Below, in pieces: positions 35,678-46,583 of a DNA stretch of 61,931 nucleotides; position 1 is the stretch's first letter; every line of letters starts with the position of its first letter. The stretch lies in NCBI GenBank assembly GCA_016180855.1, contig JACPAL010000022.1:1-61931 (forward strand), read 5' to 3'. The position numbers and the translations under genes are program-made. This DNA comes from Deltaproteobacteria bacterium. GTDB lineage: Bacteria; UBA10199; JACPAL01. Below the pieces are notes generated by a model that had not been told where the DNA came from, ran no database searches, and saw only the letters and a program-made list of their open reading frames with translations.

Positions 35678-36934
35678 TTAAGTCCCTTCATCCCAGGAGG
35701 AGAGATATTTCTCCTGCTCCGGTGTTAGGTGATCAATGCCGACCCCTATGCCATTTAGCTTCAGACGTGCAATCTCCCGGTCAATCACTTCGGGGACCGC
35801 GTAGACCTTCTTCTCAAGCTTCTTGAAGTTTTGGAAGAGATACTCTGCCGAAAGAGACTGGTTGGCAAAGCTCATATCCATAACACTCGAGGGATGACCT
35901 TCAGCCGAGGCAAGGTTGATAAGACGTCCTTCCGCCAGTAGATTAATCTTTCTACCGTCCGCCAAGCGATGTTCCACGACATAGTCCCGGATGGCTCGCT
36001 TTGAAACGGTTATCGATTCAAGGGCAGGGATATCAATCTCAACGTTGAAGTGTCCCGAGTTCGAGACAATCGCTCCGTCTTTCATCTTTTCAAAATGTTC
36101 CTTCCGAATCACCGACTTGTTCCCGGTAACAGTGCAGAAAAAATCACCCAGCACGGCTGCCCGTTCCATCGGCATCGCTTCAAAACCATCCATGACCGCT
36201 TCGAGAGCGCGAATCGGATCTATTTCTGTGACAACGACTCTTGCTCCCATACCACGGGCCCGTGAAGCGAGTCCCTTGCCGCACCATCCGTAACCGCTGA
36301 CCACGAAAACAGAGCCTGCCATGAGCCGGTTGGTTGCGCGAACAATACCATCAAGAGTGCTCTGTCCTGTTCCATAACGGTTGTCAAAGAGATGCTTCGT
36401 CAGTGCCTCATTGACGGCGACAATCGGATAACCAAGGACCTTGTTTTTCTCCATGCTACGGAGTCGGATCACTCCGGTGGTTGTCTCTTCAGTTCCACCG
36501 ATCACTTCCGACATCTGGGAAGTCCTTTTCTGATGGAGAACGGAGACAAGGTCGGCCCCGTCATCCATCGTGACAGTCGGGTGACTGTCGAGAACCGCAT
36601 TAATGTGCTGGTAATAGGTTTTTTCATCCTCCCCCTTGATGGCGAAAACCGGCATGTCGTGGCGAAAGGCCAGGGCGGCCGCGACATCATCCTGTGTGGA
36701 AAGGGGATTTGAGGCACAAAGGGCGACATGCGCGCCGGCCGACTTGAGTGTCACAGCCAAGTTGGCTGTCTCTGTCGTTACATGAAGACAGGCGGCAATC
36801 TTCAACCCCTTGAGTGGCTTTTCCTTTTCAAATCGTTTCTGGATCAGACGAAGGACGGGCATATTTTGGGCGGCCCATTCCATTTTTAAAATCCCCTGTT
36901 CCGCTAGCGATTTGTCTTTAATGTCGCATGACAT
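35678..36934 (-). CDS. ahcY: Adenosylhomocysteinase
   Basis: Hydrolyses S-adenosylhomocysteine to adenosine and homocysteine; NAD-bound. About 418 residues from ATG 36934. That ATG has AAGGAG 6 bp upstream, overlapping the metK stop. Motifs are [13 protein letters not shown], the NAD site [20 protein letters not shown], and the C-terminal [12 protein letters not shown]. It lies right after metK, so the two complete the SAM cycle. Confidence 0.97.
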   Translation of the reverse strand: MSCDIKDKSLAEQGILKMEWAAQNMPVLRLIQKRFEKEKPLKGLKIAACLHVTTETANLAVTLKSAGAHVALCASNPLSTQDDVAAALAFRHDMPVFAIKGEDEKTYYQHINAVLDSHPTVTMDDGADLVSVLHQKRTSQMSEVIGGTEETTTGVIRLRSMEKNKVLGYPIVAVNEALTKHLFDNRYGTGQSTLDGIVRATNRLMAGSVFVVSGYGWCGKGLASRARGMGARVVVTEIDPIRALEAVMDGFEAMPMERAAVLGDFFCTVTGNKSVIRKEHFEKMKDGAIVSNSGHFNVEIDIPALESITVSKRAIRDYVVEHRLADGRKINLLAEGRLINLASAEGHPSSVMDMSFANQSLSAEYLFQNFKKLEKKVYAVPEVIDREIARLKLNGIGVGIDHLTPEQEKYLSSWDEGT

Positions 36935-36944
36935 AGGCATCTCC

Positions 36945-38189
36945 TTAATTAAGTTCCGGTTGATCACGAAGGGCTAACCGTTCATCATTTTTTAGGGATT
37001 TTCCGTTTCCCTTTTCATGCCGATACGACTCACCAAGAGTCCTTAACTGTTTAACACGATCGGTTGTTTCCCAGGTAAAATCGGTATCATTTCGCCCAAA
37101 ATGTCCGTAAGAAGCAGTCTTCTGATAGATGGGACGTTTGAGCTTCAAGGTTTCAACAATTGCTGCCGGCTTGAGACTCCAGGTTTTAAGGGCGATTTCT
37201 GTGATCTCTTCATCCTTGAGAGCCCCTGTGCCGAATGTGTCAACCATGAAAGAGACGGGCTCCGGATAACCGATGGCGTAAGCGATTTGTACCTCACATC
37301 GCTCTGCCAACTCAGAAGCCACGATGTTTTTGGCGATATGCCTGGCCATATAGCAGGCGGAACGATCTACCTTGGAGGGATCTTTTCCTGAAAAAGCGCC
37401 GCCCCCATGACGTCCCCATCCACCGTAGGTATCGACAATGATCTTCCGTCCCGTCAGACCGGAGTCACCCAGAGGGCCTCCCGTCACAAAGCGTCCAGTG
37501 GGATTGATGAGAAAATGTGTTTTGTTAGAAAGCAAGGAAGAGGGAAGGACCTTTTTGATCACTTCCTCAATCATAGCTTCCTTCAAGGTCTCATAAGCAA
37601 CATCAGGCGAATGTTGTGTTGAGAGGACAACCGTCGGGATATGGTGTGGGCGTCCGTTAACATATTGGACAGTCACCTGTGACTTCCCGTCAGGCCTTAA
37701 AAAATTGACAACGCCCTTCTTCCGTATCTGGGCAAGCCGTTCTGTCAGCTTGTGAGCATAGAGGATTGGCATCGGCATTCGTTCCGGGGTCTCGTTGGTT
37801 GCATAACCAAACATCATCCCCTGGTCTCCTGCTCCTTGCTCCTTGAAAAGGCCCTCTCCCTCGGTGACCCCCTGAGAGATGTCGGGGGATTGTTTGCCAA
37901 CCGCAATCTGGATCCGGCAGGTAGTGGCATCAATACCCCATTCTTCATTGGTATAGCCGATCTCGCGAATGACCTTGCGAGCAATCTTTTCATAATCAAC
38001 GGTTCCCCTTGAGGTAATTTCGCCAGCAATGACGACCAGATTGCCGGCTGCTAGTGTTTCGCAGGCAACACGGGAATCAGGATCCTGTGCCAAAAAGCCG
38101 TCCAGAACTGCGTCCGAGATCTGATCGCATACCTTGTCTGGATGACCTTCTGTGACCGATTCGGAACTGAAGAGAAAACTGGAACCCAT
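36945..38189 (-). CDS. metK: S-adenosylmethionine synthetase
   Basis: Makes SAM from methionine and ATP. 414 residues. Motifs are the N-terminal [20 protein letters not shown], the [12 protein letters not shown] hexapeptide region and the [16 protein letters not shown] loop. A strong ribosome-binding site (AAAGGAG) precedes the ATG. The 93 bp upstream (to the HPr stop) show no SAM riboswitch that I can recognise. Confidence 0.98.
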   Translation of the reverse strand: MGSSFLFSSESVTEGHPDKVCDQISDAVLDGFLAQDPDSRVACETLAAGNLVVIAGEITSRGTVDYEKIARKVIREIGYTNEEWGIDATTCRIQIAVGKQSPDISQGVTEGEGLFKEQGAGDQGMMFGYATNETPERMPMPILYAHKLTERLAQIRKKGVVNFLRPDGKSQVTVQYVNGRPHHIPTVVLSTQHSPDVAYETLKEAMIEEVIKKVLPSSLLSNKTHFLINPTGRFVTGGPLGDSGLTGRKIIVDTYGGWGRHGGGAFSGKDPSKVDRSACYMARHIAKNIVASELAERCEVQIAYAIGYPEPVSFMVDTFGTGALKDEEITEIALKTWSLKPAAIVETLKLKRPIYQKTASYGHFGRNDTDFTWETTDRVKQLRTLGESYRHEKGNGKSLKNDERLALRDQPELN

Positions 38190-38282
38190 AGAGACTCCTT
38201 TCTTAATTTTTAATAGTCGGATTCTAGAACCTGAGAGGGCTATCCAAAAAGGCGGAGGGCGTCAAGGGAATTGACCTCTAGT

Positions 38283-38600
38283 TCATTCACCAAATCCCGA
38301 TTCAATAAGCTTGCCCAGTTCATGTAATGCCTCTTTGGCATCTTCTCCGACTATTTTGACTTTAATTTCCGATCCCTTGGCTGCCGCTAGCATTAGAATA
38401 CCCATAATGCTTTTTCCATTGACCTTGTTGGTCCCCTTGCTCACCTGGATTTCTGATTTATAGCGCGAGGCGAGCTTGACGAAAAGGGCCGCAGCTCTGG
38501 CATGAAGCCCAAGTGTGTTCAACACCCTGAACGATTTGGAGAAATTAAGACCGGTTGCCGTGGAGGACTTCTGTGGCCCGCGCGATATTTTTTTGCCCAT
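38283..38600 (-). CDS. ptsH: HPr phosphocarrier protein
   Basis: 105 residues. The EI-phosphorylated histidine is His33 (LGLHARAAA) and the HprK target serine is Ser64 (NGKSIMGIL), 31 residues apart as in classical HPr. It has an unusual N-terminal extension of about 18-20 residues. The start overlaps the EIIA gene by 56 bp and no later start codon fits. It ends the PTS-like regulatory cluster. No EI gene lies in the window. Confidence 0.93.
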   Translation of the reverse strand: MGKKISRGPQKSSTATGLNFSKSFRVLNTLGLHARAAALFVKLASRYKSEIQVSKGTNKVNGKSIMGILMLAAAKGSEIKVKIVGEDAKEALHELGKLIESGFGE

Positions 38601-38955
38601 AGTTTTTTATAAAATCGGCGATCTCCTCCAGAGACTTTTTCTCCTTGAGGCTTGCCATCTTGATCAACATCGGAAGGTTGACTCCTGTCACGACCTCGAC
38701 CTTTCCCTCCTTAAGAAATGAAAGGCAGAGGTTAGAAGGAGTCCCTCCAAACATATCTGAAAGAAGTAGAACTCCTTCGCCACTATCCATCTCCCGGATT
38801 GCCTGTTCAATCTTGTGGCGCATCTGGTCGACCGATTCGCTTTGTTCAAGAGCAACACCGACAAGCGGGTTGGGCTCCCGAACGATCGTTTGAACGGCTC
38901 TTACCAATTCTTTGCCGATACCTCCATGAGTGACAACAATTGTTCCTACCATCAT
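38545..38955 (-). CDS. PTS EIIA of the mannose family
   Basis: 136 residues. The N-terminal MVGTIVVTHGGIGKEL has the phosphorylatable histidine (His10), and LLLSDMFGGTPSN is the family core. It lacks EIIB/C partners nearby, so a regulatory rather than transport role is likely. It begins immediately after the rapZ stop, with an AGGAG ribosome-binding site inside rapZ, and overlaps HPr by 56 bp. Confidence 0.93.
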   Translation of the reverse strand: MMVGTIVVTHGGIGKELVRAVQTIVREPNPLVGVALEQSESVDQMRHKIEQAIREMDSGEGVLLLSDMFGGTPSNLCLSFLKEGKVEVVTGVNLPMLIKMASLKEKKSLEEIADFIKNYGQKNIARATEVLHGNRS

Positions 38956-39843
38956 TCAATCTCCTCTCACGATATCTCTATGATACATGTTAACCGCGTA
39001 ACCCTCCCATTTCAACTGTTGTGCCACCTTTCTGGCGATGGCGACGGAACGGTGGCGTCCTCCCGTACAGCCAAAGGCCAAGGTCAAATAAGACTTCCCC
39101 TCTTTTTGATAACAGGTGAGCAGAAAGCGGAGCATTCTTTTCAGGTGTTTGATGAACAACCGTGTCTCATTTTTGGCAAGCAAAAACCGGAGGACCCTGT
39201 TGTTTTCCCCGGAAAGGGGGCGCAACGAAGGCACAAAATGGGGATTAGGGAGAAATCGGATGTCGAGAACCAGATCGGCCTCGAGGGGAACGCCAAACCG
39301 GTAACCAAATGAGAGAATGTTGACGACCAGTTTTTTTATGCTTTTTTTCTGATGGACAAAGTCAAGGATACGCTGACGCAATTGATGTACGGAAAGTGTC
39401 GACGTGTCGAGATTTTGGCTCGATTGAAGGCGGAGCGGGCTGAGTAGTTTCCTTTCACGCTGAATTCCTCGAAGAACCATGCCGGAAGGGGCAAGCGGGT
39501 GTTTTCGGCGTGTTTCTGAGAAGCGGCGGATGAGTACGGAGTCTCTCGCCTCCAGATAAAGAATCCGCAGCGGCAGGCCTGTCCTTCTGAAAAGCTGAAG
39601 GTGTTTCTGGAGATTGTTGAGAAACTCACTGCCACGGGCATCCATGACAAGGGCTAATTTTCTGTAGCGTTGTCGACTGCCAGAGCGTTTCAGCATTTCG
39701 GCAAGTTGGGGTAAAAGCTCTCCCGGCAGGTTGTCGATGGCGTTGTAGCCCAGATCTTCAAAGACATGGAGTGCCGAAGATTTTCCGGCTCCGGAAAGGC
39801 CACTTAAGATGACAATCTCGTTTTTTTTTGTGGGGGCCATCAT
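38956..39843 (-). CDS. rapZ: RNase adapter / nucleotide-binding protein RapZ
   Basis: P-loop protein of 295 residues. Walker A is GLSGAGKS at 15-22, followed by FEDLGYNAIDNLP. The C-terminal domain carries the conserved LAFGCTGGRHRSVAIARK. In E. coli it directs decay of the GlmZ small RNA, but in distant bacteria the target is unknown. It overlaps hprK by 4 bp. Confidence 0.95.
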   Translation of the reverse strand: MMAPTKKNEIVILSGLSGAGKSSALHVFEDLGYNAIDNLPGELLPQLAEMLKRSGSRQRYRKLALVMDARGSEFLNNLQKHLQLFRRTGLPLRILYLEARDSVLIRRFSETRRKHPLAPSGMVLRGIQRERKLLSPLRLQSSQNLDTSTLSVHQLRQRILDFVHQKKSIKKLVVNILSFGYRFGVPLEADLVLDIRFLPNPHFVPSLRPLSGENNRVLRFLLAKNETRLFIKHLKRMLRFLLTCYQKEGKSYLTLAFGCTGGRHRSVAIARKVAQQLKWEGYAVNMYHRDIVRGD

Positions 39844-40811
39844 TTTTTCCAGCCTTCGGGCAAGCTCCCCTTTTTTCCACCCGCCAGAATAGCCTGTGCC
39901 AGTTTTTCCTGAAATTCGTGCGCAGAGTAAATCCCTTTTTGTTTGAGCAGCTGGTTTCGGGCCGCCACCTCAATGACGGAAGTTAAACTTCGGCCAGGCC
40001 GGACAGGGATCCGGATCAGCGGAAGTCTGACCCCAAGCATTTCTCTCGTTTTTTCGTCAACTCCCAGTCGCTCGTATTCCTCACGAGGCTTCCACTCGAT
40101 CATATCAATCACCATTTCAATTAGTTTTTGATCACGAACCGAGGCAACCCCGAACAGATCTTTTATATTGATAATCCCCAGCCCCCGGATCTCCATATGA
40201 TACCGAAGCAAATCGCTTGCTGATCCATAAAGCTCGTTGGGAGCCCTTTTTTGGATATGAACGATGTCATCGGCAACAAGTCGATGACCTTTCATAACCA
40301 ATTCCAGACCACATTCGCTTTTACCCATGCCGCTTTTTCCCGTGAGGAGGATGCCAACTCCAAACACGTCAACAAGCACTCCATGGGCGGTTGTTGTTTC
40401 AGTCAGATTTTCCTCAAGAAATTTTGAGATTCGAACAATAAAAATCGCACTCGAAAGAGCCGTGGTGAGCAAGGGAATGCCTGCCCGTTCTGCTTGCTTC
40501 ACGAAGATCGCAGGAGGTTTTCGAGCGTCTGTGATGACAAAGCAGGCCAGATCAAGGTGGCATAATTTTCGAAAAAGAGTATCGAGCTCCGCAGGCTTCG
40601 TTTTTAAGAGGAATTTCATTTCGGGATTTCCGAGCACCTGGACACGGCCGGGATGGAGGTTGGAGGTTTCACCGGTCAAGGCAAGTCCCGGTTTTTGGAT
40701 ATGAGGGATGATAATCTTTTTCTTGTCGAGCCCTTTTCGACCGGCCAGGAGCTCCAGTTGGAGGTGGTAGCGGGTATCGGAAAGAAGGCGCCGGACAGGC
40801 AAGGCAATCAT
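39840..40811 (-). CDS. hprK: HPr kinase/phosphorylase
   Basis: Phosphorylates and dephosphorylates HPr on the regulatory serine. 323 residues. Walker A is GKSGMGKSE at about 158-166; the C-terminal signature region includes RGLGIINIKDLFG and the capping RPGRSLTSVIEVAARN. The ATG lies 14 bp from a MITE-like repeat, whose end (CTAAGGA) is the nearest ribosome-binding-like sequence. Its target serine is present in the HPr of this cluster. Confidence 0.96.
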   Translation of the reverse strand: MIALPVRRLLSDTRYHLQLELLAGRKGLDKKKIIIPHIQKPGLALTGETSNLHPGRVQVLGNPEMKFLLKTKPAELDTLFRKLCHLDLACFVITDARKPPAIFVKQAERAGIPLLTTALSSAIFIVRISKFLEENLTETTTAHGVLVDVFGVGILLTGKSGMGKSECGLELVMKGHRLVADDIVHIQKRAPNELYGSASDLLRYHMEIRGLGIINIKDLFGVASVRDQKLIEMVIDMIEWKPREEYERLGVDEKTREMLGVRLPLIRIPVRPGRSLTSVIEVAARNQLLKQKGIYSAHEFQEKLAQAILAGGKKGSLPEGWKK

Positions 40812-40825
40812 TTAGGAATTCCGTC

Positions 40826-40924
40826 CTTAGTACTTCGACTCGTAATGACTATGACGTATATACAAAGCCAAAAAAATCAACAAAATTACTCGCTCAGCAC
40901 TAGTCCTGAGTAAATAAATTCGTC
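40826..40924 (+). mobile_element. MITE-like repeat, copy 3 (99 bp, right end missing)
   Basis: Same left end as copy 1 (CTTAGTACTTCGACTCGTAA) and near-identical to 40924. The last 27 bp, including half of the second hairpin, are replaced by ptsN coding sequence. It sits between ptsN and hprK. The ptsN stop (40900-40902) is inside it. Confidence 0.75.
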
Positions 40925-41355
40925 GAGTAGATTTCATCTTCGTTCTTTGCTTCCAGAAGTTTGTTGCGGAAATGAATATCCTTTAAAAGGCGGGAGAGGC
41001 GGGCCAAGGCCTTCAGGTGAAGGCTGGCAGCATTTTCAGGGGCCAGAAGAACGAAGAAAAGATGGGCCGATTTGCCATCCTGGGCTTCAAACGGAACTCC
41101 CGGGACACTCCTCGCAAAACCAGTGACAATTTGAGGCAGTTGGGGAAGCTTCCCATGGGGGATTGCTACGCCGTTGCCGATTCCTGTGCTTCCCAGTTTT
41201 TCTCTCTCCATGAGAACCGAGGCAATCACCTCCGGTGTGATTCCCGGACATCGGCGCACCAAAAGTTCGGCTAATTCCTTAATGACTCCCTCTTTGGTTT
41301 GGGCGGAGAGAGAGGAGAGAATCGTTTCCTTTGACAAAATCTGTTTAATCTTCAT
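40900..41355 (-). CDS. ptsN: PTS-Ntr EIIA (PtsN), C-terminus read from a repeat
   Basis: Fructose/nitrogen-type EIIA, 151 residues from ATG 41355. Earlier in-frame starts lie inside hpf and were rejected. The active histidine is His67 in GNGVAIPHGK. The body is complete up to AKNEDEIYS; the last residues (TNLFTQD) and the stop come from the MITE-like repeat. Only a few terminal residues are replaced, so it probably still works. It is part of rpoN-hpf-ptsN-hprK-rapZ. Confidence 0.93.
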   Translation of the reverse strand: MKIKQILSKETILSSLSAQTKEGVIKELAELLVRRCPGITPEVIASVLMEREKLGSTGIGNGVAIPHGKLPQLPQIVTGFARSVPGVPFEAQDGKSAHLFFVLLAPENAASLHLKALARLSRLLKDIHFRNKLLEAKNEDEIYSTNLFTQD

Positions 41356-41404
41356 GGTGGAGCCGGGGGATGGGTACTTTATTGGGACGGAAAATGCAAC
41401 CCTT

Positions 41405-41713
41405 TTAGCTGACGTCGCCTTTGTGGTGGTGGGACTTGGTTTTCTCTTTGATTTTTTTGAGTTGTCTCTCCAGTTTTGTAACGGCCCCTGTGACGGACTG
41501 ATACATGTCATGGCTTCGGTCTTCAGCAAAGAGAACCTGATGACGCTCCGAAAGGGTGATCTCCGCGATATGACGGGAACCTTCGACGTTCAGGATGACA
41601 TGGGCCTTGGTGGCCTTGAGAAAATACTTCGACAACTTTTCAAGCTTGTCTGAAATTCTTCTTCGCAACACGGGGGAGGGTTCGCTGTGTCGGAAGGTAT
41701 AAGTGACTTCCAT
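41405..41713 (-). CDS. hpf: Ribosome hibernation promoting factor, short form
   Basis: 102 residues from ATG 41713, which has AGAGG 7 bp upstream. The longer open frame upstream would translate a palindromic repeat and is rejected. The sequence MEVTYTFRHSEPSPVLRRRI...HVILNVEGSRHIAEITL...DMYQSVTGAVTKLERQLKK is typical of short HPF/YhbH. It binds the 30S decoding region in stationary phase. It follows rpoN, the classical position. Confidence 0.93.
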   Translation of the reverse strand: MEVTYTFRHSEPSPVLRRRISDKLEKLSKYFLKATKAHVILNVEGSRHIAEITLSERHQVLFAEDRSHDMYQSVTGAVTKLERQLKKIKEKTKSHHHKGDVS

Positions 41714-41742
41714 AAGGGAACCTCTAATAACCCAGATTTTTC

Positions 41743-41906
41743 GGGCACATCGAAAAACGGCCCAGCGGTTCGACAAGCTCACCGTCCTGAGCAAAGTCGA
41801 AGGAATGCAAGGCGCCCGCAAGGCCGCGACCGGAGCGTACTTTCGTGGTACGTGAGGACGTGGACGAAGCGGGCAACACAGCAGATGGGTAGTTTTTCGA
41901 GGTGCC
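41743..41906. repeat. GTAC-core palindromic repeat, copy C, with nested repeat
   Basis: 164 bp filling the rpoN-hpf gap. Arms GGGCAC(A/C)TCGAAAAAC pair with the complement at the right end (41888-41906). The core is GCGTACTTTCGTGGTACGT at 41835-41853. The left arm is interrupted at 41768-41802 by a separate small palindrome (TTCGAC...GTCGAA, containing AAGCTCACCGTCCTGAGC), a type of dispersed repeat seen in many unrelated bacteria. Confidence 0.75.
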
Positions 41907-41912
41907 CATAAG

Positions 41913-43385
41913 TTAAACAGCCTGTCGTCGTCGGGACGACGTATCAATCCCCATCGCTTCCCGGTATTTAGCTACTGTTCGCCGTGAAATATGAATATCC
42001 TGATCCTTCAAAAGCGCCGCAATCTGCTGGTCTGAGAGTGGGGTGCCCCCATTTTCGCGCTCAATGAGATGTTTAATGGAGAGCTTCACCGCTTCCGAGG
42101 TTATTCCATCACCAGAACTTTTTGAAACCCTTGAGTTAAAAAAGAATTTGAGTTCGAACAACCCGCGGGGTGTTTGAACATATTTGCTTGTTGTAACGCG
42201 TGAGACGGTTGATTCGTGCATCTGGATCTCGTCTGCAATATCACGAAGAATCATCGGTTTCAGATGAGAGATTCCTTTTTCGAAGAAATCTTTTTGAAAT
42301 TTTACAATCGCCTGCGTAACCTTATAAAGGGTGCGCTGACGCTGATGAATACTCCGTATCAGCCACATGGCGGAGCGGAGTTTATCCTGTACATATTCCT
42401 TGGCTGCTGTCGGCATGCTATTCTGCATCAGGGCGTTTCTGTAAAAGGAACTGACCTGCAGTTTGGGCAGTCCATCGTCATTTAGAAGAACGACGTACTC
42501 CGTCCCGACTTTTTCAACAAACACGTCCGGAATAATGTAGTTGGGAGTCTCTCCGCCGAACGGCCGGCCCGGTTTTGGTTCCAGGGTGCCGACGATGTGG
42601 GCCAGCTCCCTCAGACGATCCATGGAGATATTCAGTTCCTTGGCAATAAGGTGATAATTTCTTTTTTCAAGATTCGTCAGGTGGTGTTCAATCAAGGTCT
42701 TCAGAAGAGTGTGATCTTTTTCAAATGGTCGGATCTGCAAGAGAAGACATTCGACAAGGTCTCGTGCCCCGACTCCGGTGGGATCAAACTCCTGGACCAT
42801 TTTGAGAATGAATTGGACCTGTTCCTCTGAACAGTTATTCGACTTGGCCATTTCAGCGGTATTCCCCTGAAAATAGCCGTCGTCGTTAATGTTGGAGATG
42901 ATCTCTTCGGCGATCAGCGCCTCTTCGTGTGACATGTCCGAGAGATGCAACTGCCATAAAAGATGATCCTGCAGATTACGGATAGGAGAAGACTTGTTTT
43001 CGTACGAGGGAGGTTCATCGGACATTTCATGACGGCCTATCCCTCCTTCTGGTTCGGCTGCATTATAAGTCCCAAGATAATTCTCCCAGTCAAAATTGGT
43101 TGGTTCCTTGAGTTCGCCGTCTTTGGTACCGACCTCGGCGGTTTTTTGCTCCTTGTCGTGCACCTCATGCGTCAGGGTCATTGGCTCCGTAACAGAAACC
43201 TCCTCAGCCTCTTCCTTGCCCGGTTCCTCGGTCTCCTCCAGAACAGGGTTCTCCATGAGTTCGTGCTGAACAAGATTTTGAAGATCAAGGCGCGAAAGTT
43301 GAAGAAGTTTAATCGCCTGCTGTAACTGAGGTGTGATGACCAGCTGCTGGGCCAGTCGGAGCGTCTGCTTGATTTCGAGCGCCAT
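41913..43385 (-). CDS. rpoN: RNA polymerase sigma-54 factor
   Basis: 490 residues. The Gln-rich region I (LRLAQQLVITPQLQQAIKLL) contacts activators; region II is acidic; the core-binding region and DNA-binding domain follow. The C-terminal RpoN box is ISRRTVAKYREAMGI. Full length. It leads the rpoN-hpf-ptsN-hprK-rapZ cluster, although a palindromic repeat now separates it from hpf. Confidence 0.98.
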   Translation of the reverse strand: MALEIKQTLRLAQQLVITPQLQQAIKLLQLSRLDLQNLVQHELMENPVLEETEEPGKEEAEEVSVTEPMTLTHEVHDKEQKTAEVGTKDGELKEPTNFDWENYLGTYNAAEPEGGIGRHEMSDEPPSYENKSSPIRNLQDHLLWQLHLSDMSHEEALIAEEIISNINDDGYFQGNTAEMAKSNNCSEEQVQFILKMVQEFDPTGVGARDLVECLLLQIRPFEKDHTLLKTLIEHHLTNLEKRNYHLIAKELNISMDRLRELAHIVGTLEPKPGRPFGGETPNYIIPDVFVEKVGTEYVVLLNDDGLPKLQVSSFYRNALMQNSMPTAAKEYVQDKLRSAMWLIRSIHQRQRTLYKVTQAIVKFQKDFFEKGISHLKPMILRDIADEIQMHESTVSRVTTSKYVQTPRGLFELKFFFNSRVSKSSGDGITSEAVKLSIKHLIERENGGTPLSDQQIAALLKDQDIHISRRTVAKYREAMGIDTSSRRRQAV

Positions 43386-43477
43386 GTGATGTTGCTCTCA
43401 ATACTTGTGCGAGACAGCTAAATAATAAAACTTTGAGAGGAGGGAGTCAAGAAATCGATCTGAAAAATTAGAAACTT

Positions 43478-46559
<3,082 letters not shown>

Positions 46560-46583
46560 TATATCCCTTGCAAAAGGCGTTCA

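Noticed and set aside
38190-38282. SAM riboswitch upstream of metK
   Set aside because: The 93-bp gap contains no recognisable SAM-I, II or III core; only a good ribosome-binding site is seen.
41714-41947. N-terminal extension of hpf
   Set aside because: It reads through palindrome copy C; ATG 41713 has a ribosome-binding site and gives the standard short HPF.
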